The notes under the pieces are model-generated. The model saw nothing but the letters and a program-made list of their open reading frames with translations. It made no database searches and was not told where the DNA came from. A DNA stretch of 64,000 nt from JBCBGF01 sp038526915 (GTDB lineage: Bacteria > Pseudomonadota > Alphaproteobacteria > Rhodobacterales > Rhodobacteraceae): positions 1 through 64,000 of the forward strand of contig JBCBGF010000014.1 of assembly GCA_038526915.1 (NCBI GenBank), in the 5' to 3' direction. Each line of letters begins with the position of its first letter. Position 1 is the stretch's first letter. A program made the position numbers and the translations under genes. Shown here piece by piece: positions 51,095-58,684 of the stretch.

Positions 51095-51457
51095 TCAGAC
51101 CCGGCGCGGGGGCGCCTGACTTGGCCACTTCACGGCAAAAAGCCGCGGGGGCGCACGGTCCAGCACAACAGCTGAGAATGCATCACGATGATCCCGCGCG
51201 AGCCTGTGCCACAAGGGCAAAGCTGTGTCTGCGGGCAGGGCCGCGGCGGTCATCACACACGGCTCGCCCTCGATCACTTCGGTCTCGATGGGCTGTCCGT
51301 CGGGGCCAAGGGTCACGGTGACCATCTCAGTCCCGGTGCAGATCACCACCTGCATGACGCCGGGCACAAACCCAGCCAGCACCCCGCCCATTTTGGGCAA
51401 GATAAGGCCGGTGGTGAGGGCAATCACCAGACCGATGCGAAGGCAGGCAGCGAGCAT
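51095..51457 (-). CDS. Small exported or membrane protein, DUF2946-like
   Basis: 120 aa from ATG 51457 (TTG 51493 would add 12 residues). N-terminal hydrophobic segment (CLRIGLVIALTTGLILPKMGG), then a short domain with two cysteines (MQVVICTGTEMVTVTLGPDG, EGEPCVMT). Small proteins of this type often sit beside PepSY/TonB metal-uptake genes in roseobacters. Forty-one bases separate it from the PepSY gene. Function unknown, family only tentative. Confidence 0.55.
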   Translation of the reverse strand: MLAACLRIGLVIALTTGLILPKMGGVLAGFVPGVMQVVICTGTEMVTVTLGPDGQPIETEVIEGEPCVMTAAALPADTALPLWHRLARDHRDAFSAVVLDRAPPRLFAVKWPSQAPPRRV

Positions 51458-51493
51458 GAGGGTCAGGCTAGGCGGCGCCTGCGGGCCGATCAA

Positions 51494-51846
51494 GCGTCAT
51501 GTGGCGCCTGCAAGCGGGTCGGCGGGGCGTTGCTGGAAAAACGTGCAAATGGACAGATAGCGCAAACAGTGTGGGGGAGTCTGGGAAACAGTTGGGGGCG
51601 GTGTTGGACGGAAAGTGGCATTGGCCGAGACGGCGTGGTTCTTTGTTGCAAGCCCATGGCTGCGTTTGGCGAAAGGAAGGCCGCTTAAAAGAGACGGTCG
51701 ATCAGAGGCTTATCTTCCATGCATTCCAACGCACATGCGCTCTCTACCGACGGCCCGCGAAAAATTTTTGGTCGATGTCCTTTGCCCGTGTCATCATTCG
51801 TCATGTCATTGAGAGCAAATTCGCTTTCGATAACCGGAGAAGACAC
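51494..51846. other. 353-base intergenic region, promoter region of DGPF-sigma pair
   Basis: No gene is supported; the frame of the DGPF gene is open upstream but unlike protein. It is divergently flanked, so it should hold promoters for the PepSY pair and the DGPF-sigma pair. The AT-rich part (51760-51840) contains repeated TGTCATCATT/CGTCATGTCATT-like words that could include an ECF promoter. I cannot define -35/-10 boxes with confidence. Confidence 0.4.
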
Positions 51847-52191
51847 ATGCGTTATACATTCCTGACCTATTCGCGGCCCGAAGACTTTGCCAACGTCCCA
51901 CCAGAAGAGCTCGGCCAACTGAAAGGTCTTTTTGGCGCCTATATCGGCTCGCTCAAGGCCGCGGGCATTCTCGTGGGCGTCGACTGGCTGCAGCCGGTCA
52001 GCAACGCAACAACTGTGTCTGACGGCGGCGATCGCATCCATGACGGGCCCTTTGCCGAAACAAAAGAGACGCTTGGTGGCTATATGACCATCGAGGTCCC
52101 CGACCTCGATACAGCGATCTCTTGGGCCAAGAAGTGCCCGATGGCGAAATACGGCGCCGTCGAGATCCGCCCCACCGCCATGGACGCCTGA
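51847..52191 (+). CDS. YCII/DGPF-domain protein
   Basis: 114 aa from ATG 51847 with GGAG eleven bases before. Ferredoxin-like fold; the DGPF hallmark is RIHDGPFAETKETLGGYMTIEVPDLDTAISWA. DGPF proteins are the characteristic neighbours of ECF42 sigma factors, and the sigma gene starts on the last base of this stop codon (TGATG). Biochemical role unknown. Confidence 0.88.
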   Translation: MRYTFLTYSRPEDFANVPPEELGQLKGLFGAYIGSLKAAGILVGVDWLQPVSNATTVSDGGDRIHDGPFAETKETLGGYMTIEVPDLDTAISWAKKCPMAKYGAVEIRPTAMDA

Positions 52192-53387
52192 TGGCGCATG
52201 AGGAGCGTATGGCTGAGGTCATGCGCTCTTCCTACGGGCGTCTTCTGGCAATCCTGGCGAGCACATCGGGCGATATTCTGATCGCCGAAGACGCGCTGTC
52301 GGATGCCTTTGCAAAGGCGCTGATCCATTGGCCCAGTGATATGCCAAAGAACCCCGAAGCGTGGCTTCTGACGGTGGCACGACATCGGCTGATCGATGTG
52401 CGGCGGCGCGATGCCCGGATCGATTTCCGTGACGAGCTTCCCGAACCACAGGGGCCTGAGGGACATCCCGCAGACATTCCAGATGACCGCCTGAAGCTGA
52501 TGTTCGTGTGCGCGCACCCAGCGATTGATGCGCGGATGCACACACCCTTGATGCTGCAAACGGTCCTGGGGCTCGACTCCGAGGTGATCGCGCGCGCGTT
52601 TTTGTTGCCGCACACCACGATGGCCAAGCGGCTGGTGCGTGCGAAACGCAAAATTCGCGATACCGCGGTTGCTTTCCAAGTTCCCGACAGGGAAGATTTG
52701 CCGGCCCGGCTCACGGCGGTGTTGGAGGCCATCTACGCTGCGTTTTCACAAGATTGGATGGGCGATGGCCCCCTTGCACAGGAGGCGTTGTTTCTTGCGA
52801 CGCTCTTGGTCGATCTGGTGCCAGATGATGCGGAAGTGCTTGGGTTGGCTGCCGTGATCGCCTTTAGCCTGTCGCGCGATGCGGCCCGAGTTGACGGCGA
52901 TCGGTTCGTGGCGCTGGAGGATCAAGACCCCTCCAAGTGGAATACCGCCCTAATCCACCGCGCGACCGCCTATCTCAGCCGGGCCCAGGCGTTGGGGCAT
53001 ATCGGGCGCTTTCAATTGGAAGCTGCCATCCAATCTGTGCACGCCGATCGCCTGCATACCGGCATCACCAATTGGCCGGCACTGGTGCAGCTTCATCTTG
53101 GCCTATCGCATATCGCGCCAACCATTGGGGCGACCGTCAGCTATGCCGCGGCCCTCGGGAAAGTCGGGAAACCCGATGAGGGGCTGGCCGCGCTTCTGCG
53201 GATCGAGGCGAAGGTTTTGGCAGGTTTTGCGCCGGGCCAAGCGACCCGGGCCTATCTGTTGGCTGAACTGGGCCGGATCGGCGAGGCGGTTGCGGCCTAT
53301 GAGGTTGCCATCGCGCTCACGCAGGAGCCAGCTTTGCGCCGGCACCTTGAAGGCAAACGCGCCGCATTGGGGGCGCAGTTGATGTAA
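52191..53387 (+). CDS. ECF RNA polymerase sigma factor, ECF42-type
   Basis: 398 aa from ATG 52191. Sigma2 region near residues 12-75 (IAEDALSDAFAKALIHWP, PEAWLLTVARHRLIDVRRR) and sigma4 near 110-160 (LPHTTMAKRLVRAKRKIRD). A long C-terminal extension (~200 residues) holds the DUF6596/TPR-like region (LEAIYAAFSQDW, AYLLAELGRIGEAVAAYEVAIAL). No anti-sigma gene is adjacent; in ECF42 the extension itself is thought to control activity. Linked to the DGPF gene by overlap. Confidence 0.9.
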   Translation: MAHEERMAEVMRSSYGRLLAILASTSGDILIAEDALSDAFAKALIHWPSDMPKNPEAWLLTVARHRLIDVRRRDARIDFRDELPEPQGPEGHPADIPDDRLKLMFVCAHPAIDARMHTPLMLQTVLGLDSEVIARAFLLPHTTMAKRLVRAKRKIRDTAVAFQVPDREDLPARLTAVLEAIYAAFSQDWMGDGPLAQEALFLATLLVDLVPDDAEVLGLAAVIAFSLSRDAARVDGDRFVALEDQDPSKWNTALIHRATAYLSRAQALGHIGRFQLEAAIQSVHADRLHTGITNWPALVQLHLGLSHIAPTIGATVSYAAALGKVGKPDEGLAALLRIEAKVLAGFAPGQATRAYLLAELGRIGEAVAAYEVAIALTQEPALRRHLEGKRAALGAQLM

Positions 53388-53459
53388 GCGCGCGGCCTAC
53401 TGCGCCTGTGCGGTTGCCACGCCCCCGTCGGTGTTTGACCGGAAGTATCGGACCCCTGC

Positions 53460-53497
53460 GTGAGGAAGGACCCACATGTCTGTGGGCCCTTCCTCAC
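53460..53497. terminator. 17-bp stem-loop between convergent genes
   Basis: GTGAGGAAGG-A-CCCACA pairs with TGTGGG-C-CCTTCCTCAC around a TGTC loop: 16 of 17 pairs. It lies in the 138-base gap between the sigma gene and the convergent ABM gene. Probably a bidirectional terminator although the T-run is short (GGGTTTCGG). Confidence 0.6.
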
Positions 53498-53525
53498 GGG
53501 TTTCGGTGGGTGGGTTATTGACCCC

Positions 53526-53909
53526 TCATTTCACCCAGTAAGGACTTGCCATTGCAAAGCCTGGCTCCCCGGCGAGGAGCGGGCCTGCTTCGGCCATATA
53601 GCTGGCGAACCAGTCCGATTGCGCATTGGCCTGAAACGCCGCTTGGGTGGTGTAGACTTCGGTGATGTGAACGACGTTGGGATCATTCATATCCAACGCA
53701 AAGATGTAATCGATATGCGCGTCATCTGCTTCCGCGCGGGTCCGAAGATGGTCGTCCCAGAGGGCAACCAAGGCATCGCGTTGGCCCGGTTGTGTCTCAA
53801 TCGTCAGGAACACGGCCACTTCGCCGGGAGCAGGTTCGTCTGCGTGGGCCAAGGGGGCGATGAGCAGTGCGGCAAGCGCGAGGATGGCGGCTTTGATGGG
53901 TGTTGTCAT
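53526..53909 (-). CDS. Exported antibiotic-biosynthesis-monooxygenase-fold (ABM) protein
   Basis: 127 aa from ATG 53909. Signal peptide TPIKAAILALAALLIAPLAHA. The ABM/dimeric alpha-beta barrel core is GEVAVFLTIETQPGQRDALVALWDDHL, followed by DPNVVHITEVYTTQAAFQANAQSDWFASYM. Export is unusual for ABM enzymes and suggests periplasmic quinone or haem-like chemistry, or a non-enzymatic role. An upstream in-frame extension is rejected. Confidence 0.75.
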   Translation of the reverse strand: MTTPIKAAILALAALLIAPLAHADEPAPGEVAVFLTIETQPGQRDALVALWDDHLRTRAEADDAHIDYIFALDMNDPNVVHITEVYTTQAAFQANAQSDWFASYMAEAGPLLAGEPGFAMASPYWVK

Positions 53910-54413
53910 GATCGGTCTCCTTTTGAGTTGCGAAGGGTGTTCTACCTCTTCACCGACATGACGATTGAAACGGAGGGCAAAGGACAACGAGTGAAAATTA
54001 GTGCAGACTGCTGGATGGGAGTCTCTGCCACGCCAGTCCAGTTGAGGTGGCACGCGTTCGCCGGCATCGAAGCATTGCTCACCACCCATGCCCCCCCAAC
54101 ACACCAAACACCCCCACCCGGCACTGCGTCTGTCGCAGCCCGGGTCGTGGCGCTATCGCGGTCTTTGAAATGACGGGCCCGCCAAGGGTGGCGCTGCCGA
54201 CGGGGTTTCCCCCGATGTCCTGGTGCCCCCTTTATCCGGGGGCGTCGGCCTGGGCGGACAGCCTTGCGTAGAAGGCCGGCGTCCAAGGGTCAGACATGGT
54301 CGAGGTTTTGCCCGTTCCACGCCCGGAAGCTTCGGGTGGGGGTTCTAAGGGGTCTTGGTTAGCGCGGGGTAAGTGGGGCGTACGGTGCCTCTGTAAGCAC
54401 CGCCGCCCGTCGC
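53910..54413. other. 504-base gap with no convincing gene
   Basis: Compositionally mixed, with C-rich runs near 54088-54120. A 21-codon minus-strand ORF (54232-54297, starting MSDPWTPAFYARL) looks like the N-terminus of a protein that stops early and may be a gene remnant. No promoter, terminator or full gene is evident. It separates the ABM gene from the end of the large catabolic operon. Confidence 0.4.
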
Positions 54414-55610
54414 TCAGCCCTGTGGCGTCAGGCTCTCGCGATAGAGGTCTAGCGCGCGGTTTTCGACCATCTCCACGTCGCTCATCCGCAGCACCTGTCC
54501 CGGCTCCACCGCATGGCGCAGGCGCGCGCCGTCCATCAGCGTGATGGGCGCCGCATCGGCATTGCCAGCAATCTCAATCGCCTCACCGCGCAGGTCGAAC
54601 CCGCCCAGTGCCTCGTCAAAGACCGTCCCCGCGGGCAAGGGGCGCTTAGCGATTGCGGCCACGGTGATGGTGGGGTCCGCGCTGTTGGTCAAGAGGGGCG
54701 GGCGGCCTTCCACGACGCGGCGGAGCGTCTTTGTCAGCTCCAGATGCACCAGGTGATGGGGCCGCAAAAGCACATAGGCGCCGCCTTCCTTTGTCTGCAG
54801 ACGGGTGAAGGGCATATAGTCCGTCGCGGCATCGGCCACCGCGCAGTCCGCCAGCACCAGCACCCCCGGAGGGCCGCCGGGGTTCAGCGTGTAATCCGAG
54901 ATCGGTTTGCCCAGCTTCCGCGCCGCTTCGACATGGGCGCCCAGATCCGACAGCTCTGCCACCGATCCGCCGATCAGCCCCTGTTGCGCGATCCCCGCGC
55001 CCAGACCATTGGCGACAAAGGCCTGTTCCACCTGCAGCTTGCTGCCATCGGTGAACGACGTGACCTGCCGCAGGCTGAGCCCTTGCTTGGGCCCCCAATA
55101 CTGCATGTCCTCGAGAGAGGGCGTGAGGTTCAGAAACCCCTTGAGGTTGATATAGGCGAGCGGCGTGAACCCCATATCGAGGCATTCCTCATGCAGCTCG
55201 GCCAGGCAGCCGGGCTGGTCGCCATGGGCCTCGGTGATGGAATAGCCGCGGCGCACCATTGCGCTGCCCACGGTGATCTGCGCCTCGGAGTTGATGGTGA
55301 CGATGTTGCGCCCCGCTTCGCCCGCCGCGATCATCACCTCGGCGGCATGGGCGGCATCGCCCGAACATTCCACAACGATGTCGGCGTCTTCGAGAAACTC
55401 ATCGATGCTGTTGGTCAGCTTCTCTTCGGGGAAGGCCCCGGCAGAGGCGGCAACGGGGCGGCGGGTCAGCACGCGGGTCACGTCATATTGCGGAAACGCG
55501 GAAAGAGCAGCACAGGCGCCCCGGGCAATGAATCCGGTGCCAGAGATCGCCACCTTGACATGGTCGGTGTCGCGCACGGCGTGCGGTACGGGAATGGGGC
55601 GGGTCATCAT
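54414..55610 (-). CDS. Homoserine-dehydrogenase-like oxidoreductase with C-terminal SAF domain
   Basis: 398 aa from ATG 55610 (AAGGAG ten bases upstream; a longer frame to 55661 is unlikely). Rossmann motif VKVAISGTGFIARGACAAL, then VVECSGDAAHAAEVMIAAG and NPGGPPGVLVLADCAVADAATDYMPF. The C-terminal ~100 residues are SAF-like (IAKRPLPAGTVFDEALGGFDLRG, HAVEPGQVLRMSDVEM). Resembles predicted homoserine dehydrogenases of the COG4091 type that act in carbohydrate-acid or amino-acid catabolism. Last gene of the operon. Confidence 0.78.
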   Translation of the reverse strand: MMTRPIPVPHAVRDTDHVKVAISGTGFIARGACAALSAFPQYDVTRVLTRRPVAASAGAFPEEKLTNSIDEFLEDADIVVECSGDAAHAAEVMIAAGEAGRNIVTINSEAQITVGSAMVRRGYSITEAHGDQPGCLAELHEECLDMGFTPLAYINLKGFLNLTPSLEDMQYWGPKQGLSLRQVTSFTDGSKLQVEQAFVANGLGAGIAQQGLIGGSVAELSDLGAHVEAARKLGKPISDYTLNPGGPPGVLVLADCAVADAATDYMPFTRLQTKEGGAYVLLRPHHLVHLELTKTLRRVVEGRPPLLTNSADPTITVAAIAKRPLPAGTVFDEALGGFDLRGEAIEIAGNADAAPITLMDGARLRHAVEPGQVLRMSDVEMVENRALDLYRESLTPQG

Positions 55611-55691
55611 TCTAGGGGCGCTCCTTGCGATCAAACGCGGACAGCCCGCGGTGCGGGCCAATGGTCATAGGTCTGGGGGAGTGCTCGGGGG

Positions 55692-56486
55692 TCAGACGGC
55701 AGGTTGCGTGGGCGCAAACCCATCCAGGCCTGTATCACGGACAGCGCGCAAAAGCTCAATGAAGCCAGATATTTGATGCGCACAGGTCGCCTTCCCTTTC
55801 GCCGCTGTCGCCACCGACGCATCGCCGACGGTGCCAAGCGGGCTCAGATCACTCGCAATCCACCCATAGGACACGGGGCCAATGGGGGGTACTCTCGTTG
55901 TCTCCGCCGAAGACCGCGCATTTGGGGCCGCATCCATATCCACCAGGTGGGGCTGGAACTGCAGCATCAAAGACGTCTCGACGTCGCCGCCGTGGATACC
56001 ATAGGTTTTTTCAGCTTCCGAATACATTCCGTCGGGCGTGCCGAAGACCCCCCACTGGCATTTGACGGCGAGCATTCCGGCGCGCACGCGCAATTCGCGC
56101 GAAAGTATTGATATCAAATCAAGATTTCCGCCGTGGCTGTTGACGATCACCAGTTTGCGCACCCCGGCACGGGCCACCGACAGCCCGATCTCTTGCCAGA
56201 CGGCCAGGGCGGATTGTGCGCTAATCGTCAACGTTCCGGGCGCATGGATGTGTTCGTTCGATTTTCCGACCGCCTGCACCGGCAGGATGCGGATGTCGAG
56301 ATCGTCGGGACAGGTCGCGCGCAGCTCGGCCAGCATCCCCTCGGCGATCATCGTATCGGTGCCCACAGGCAGGTGCGGCCCGTGCTGTTCGATCGCCGCC
56401 GTGGGCAGGATCGCGATCGTGCGCATCGGGTCGATCTGGTCGTATTCGGTGGTCCGGTAATCGGCCCAGTCCAGACGGCGGGTCAT
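55692..56486 (-). CDS. Creatininase-family amidohydrolase
   Basis: 264 aa. Metal-site motifs of the creatininase/FAPy-deformylase family: LPTAAIEQHGPHLPVGTDT (Glu, His, Asp), IVNSHGGNLDL and YGIHGGDVETSLML. The family opens cyclic or acyclic amides such as creatinine, formamides and mycofactocin peptide. Overlaps the oxygenase gene by four bases. Given the operon it probably opens a lactam ring (inference). Confidence 0.9.
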   Translation of the reverse strand: MTRRLDWADYRTTEYDQIDPMRTIAILPTAAIEQHGPHLPVGTDTMIAEGMLAELRATCPDDLDIRILPVQAVGKSNEHIHAPGTLTISAQSALAVWQEIGLSVARAGVRKLVIVNSHGGNLDLISILSRELRVRAGMLAVKCQWGVFGTPDGMYSEAEKTYGIHGGDVETSLMLQFQPHLVDMDAAPNARSSAETTRVPPIGPVSYGWIASDLSPLGTVGDASVATAAKGKATCAHQISGFIELLRAVRDTGLDGFAPTQPAV

Positions 56487-57403
56487 GATGCCGCCTTGGG
56501 CGCATAGGTCGCCTCCAGCCGCGAGGTCAGGTAGTCCGCGGCGCGGATGGGCGGGTATTTCGCGTCGCCCGTGCCGGGCAGGGCGGCGATGATTTGGTCG
56601 GGGTTTGCTTCGATGAACATCGCGACGGACCGGCGCTGGCGTTTGGGCGGCAGCACACGGTGCGGGGTCGAGACATAGATGTCATTTGTCCAGCGCATCA
56701 TGCAGTCGCCGATATTGACGACATAGGCGCCGGGGATGTGGGGCACATCCACCCAGTCGCCCGTGCGCGGCTTAACCTGCAGCCCCGGCTCGCCATCGGT
56801 CATCAACAACGTGATCGCACCATAGTCCGAATGCGCACCCGCCCCGATCTCATTCGCGGCCCCGGTGGCGGGTGGGTAGTGCAGGAGGCGCAGCGCGGCC
56901 AGCGGTTCCTCGAACGCGCCGGCGAAGTGATCCTCTGCCAGCCCCAGATCGAGGGCGATGGCCCGATGAAGCGCCACGCCCTGGGCCAGCGCCGCATCGT
57001 AATAGGCCAGCATCGTGTCGCGAAACCCCGGCAGGTCGGGCCACTGGTTCACCCCGCGAAAGGGCTCGCCCGCCACCACGCGCGGGTCATCGGGCGCCAT
57101 GTCATAGCCGATGTTGAAGGTCTCTTTGGTATCGACCTCTGGCCGGGTCTCATCGAGGCTCTCGTCGCCGGGTTTCCCCCAGCCGCTGTAATGCGGGGTG
57201 TTCAGGATCGACACCGCCGCCTTGTCGGCGCGGGGCAGGGCAAAGAAGGCATCTGACTGGGCAAAGACCTCTGCCCGCAAGTCCTCGGGAACCATTGGGT
57301 TCGTCAGGATCGCAAACCCGGTCTCGCGAAACGCGCGCCCCAGATCGGCGGCGAACCCCTTGGGATCGCGCTCGAACGCGGCCCAGTCGAGCACCGGGAT
57401 CAT
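56483..57403 (-). CDS. Isopenicillin-N-synthase-like 2-oxoglutarate/Fe(II) oxygenase
   Basis: 306 aa. N-terminal DIOX_N region (VLDWAAFERDPKGFAADLGRAFRETGFAIL). The iron ligands are in GAHSDYGAITLLMTDGEPGLQV (HxD) and IYVSTPHRVLPPKRQRRSVAMF (distal His and the RxS 2-oxoglutarate-binding pair). Hydroxylates or cyclises an unknown small molecule. Overlaps its neighbours on both sides by four bases. Confidence 0.9.
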   Translation of the reverse strand: MIPVLDWAAFERDPKGFAADLGRAFRETGFAILTNPMVPEDLRAEVFAQSDAFFALPRADKAAVSILNTPHYSGWGKPGDESLDETRPEVDTKETFNIGYDMAPDDPRVVAGEPFRGVNQWPDLPGFRDTMLAYYDAALAQGVALHRAIALDLGLAEDHFAGAFEEPLAALRLLHYPPATGAANEIGAGAHSDYGAITLLMTDGEPGLQVKPRTGDWVDVPHIPGAYVVNIGDCMMRWTNDIYVSTPHRVLPPKRQRRSVAMFIEANPDQIIAALPGTGDAKYPPIRAADYLTSRLEATYAPKAAS

Positions 57404-58023
57404 GCCACAGCCTCCGATCGCTGGGGCCGGGGGCCGATCAGCTTGTCGGTCTTGGCGGCCACCCGCGCCAGATGCGCCGCGCGGCTGTCATCGGTGGAAC
57501 TGTCCATCAGGTAATGCGCCGCAAACACGGTACGGCAGCGTTTGGCGCAGAGAAGCCGCAACCCCCGCAACAGCGTCCGCTTCCCCGGTGCCCCGATAAA
57601 CCGGGTGAGCCAAAAGCTCGCCCCGCAGGTCGTGAACACGCCCAGCCGGGTGATATGCGTCATCGCCGGTTTGATGTTGCCCTGGGCATCGGGCATCGCA
57701 AAGGCCACGCCGGGCACCAGCACCCGATCGAGCCAGCCTTTCAGCATCGCGGGCAGGCCATACCACCAGGTCGGGTAGACAAAGATCAGCGTATCGCACC
57801 ATCGGATCGCAGCGACCTCCTCCCCGATCTCACGGCAATTGGTGGCTTCGTCTTCATAACAATCGAAATCCTCCGCCGTCAGCCGGGGATCGAACCCTTG
57901 CGCGTAGAGATCAAAGAGCCGCACCTCGGCCCCCGCCGCCTCGAGCCGCGCGATCACGGTATCGCGCACGGCGGCGGTGAAGCTCTGTGGTTTCGGGTGG
58001 CAATAGACGACGAGCGCCCGCAT
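57400..58023 (-). CDS. NAD(P)H-dependent flavodoxin-fold oxidoreductase (copy 1)
   Basis: 207 aa. Flavodoxin_2/NQO1-like: opens MRALVVYCHPKPQSFTAAVRD, with FMN-site block DTLIFVYPTWWYGLPAMLKGWLDRVLVPGVAF and TTCGASFWLTRFIGAPGKR. Abuts the related gene at 58024 with no gap and overlaps the oxygenase gene. May supply electrons or reduce a quinone-like intermediate. Confidence 0.88.
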   Translation of the reverse strand: MRALVVYCHPKPQSFTAAVRDTVIARLEAAGAEVRLFDLYAQGFDPRLTAEDFDCYEDEATNCREIGEEVAAIRWCDTLIFVYPTWWYGLPAMLKGWLDRVLVPGVAFAMPDAQGNIKPAMTHITRLGVFTTCGASFWLTRFIGAPGKRTLLRGLRLLCAKRCRTVFAAHYLMDSSTDDSRAAHLARVAAKTDKLIGPRPQRSEAVA

Positions 58024-58605
58024 TCAAAACGCCTCCATTTCCCGGCGCACCTTGGCAAGGAACGCGCCCCTTTTTGCATCCGTGGCCCGGTTCATATCAT
58101 AAAGCGCCAGATACCGCGTCTTCATCGGGCGGCACACGTGCCACACCGCGCGGGTCACGCATTTGCGTGGCGGATCACCGACCAGCAGCGCCCGGACCCG
58201 CGTGCCGCCATAGGTGGTCACGGCAGCCAGCCGTTTGATCTGGGTGAGGTTCGGTTTCACCTTGCCGTCTTCCAGCTTGAACGAAACGCCGGGTAAAAAC
58301 ACCCGGTCCAGAAACCCTTTGAGGATCGCGGGGTAGCCAAAGTTCCACACCGGGAAGACCATCACCAGAGCATCCGCCGCCCGCACCCGGTCGACGTAAG
58401 GCTGCACTGGCCCGATATTGTCGGGCTCATCATGATAGCCGCGCCGCTCGGCCTCGGTCAGAACAGGCGAAAACCCTTCGGCATTGAGATCGCAATCGTC
58501 CACCTCCCATCCCTTCTTCTCCAACTCCTCCACCACGGCGCTGTGCAGCGACGCCGAGAAACTCTCGGGGCAGGGATGGGCAAAGAGGACGAGGGCGCGG
58601 GTCAC
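58024..58605 (-). CDS. NAD(P)H-dependent flavodoxin-fold oxidoreductase (copy 2)
   Basis: 193 aa from GTG 58605. Opens TRALVLFAHPCPESFSASLHS, with DALVMVFPVWNFGYPAILKGFLDRVFLPGVSF and VTTYGGTRVRALLVGDPPRK. Clearly related to copy 1, so the pair is a tandem duplication. A longer frame to 58746 runs through the upstream repeat element and is rejected. Confidence 0.85.
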   Translation of the reverse strand: MTRALVLFAHPCPESFSASLHSAVVEELEKKGWEVDDCDLNAEGFSPVLTEAERRGYHDEPDNIGPVQPYVDRVRAADALVMVFPVWNFGYPAILKGFLDRVFLPGVSFKLEDGKVKPNLTQIKRLAAVTTYGGTRVRALLVGDPPRKCVTRAVWHVCRPMKTRYLALYDMNRATDAKRGAFLAKVRREMEAF

Positions 58606-58610
58606 AGTTA

Positions 58611-58680
58611 CGCCTCTTTGGTCCCAAAATATCCTCGGGGGGCCAGGGGGCAGACAGCCCCCGGTCGGCGGGGATGAGGG
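58611..58680 (-). repeat. GATATT-type upstream element, copy 3
   Basis: Read on the minus strand: GGGGGCTGTCTGCCCCCTGG, CCCCCCGAG, then GATATTTTGGGACCAAAGAG, ending six bases before the GTG of the reductase gene. Same order and orientation relative to its gene as copies 1 and 2. Confidence 0.7.
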
Positions 58681-58684
58681 GCGC

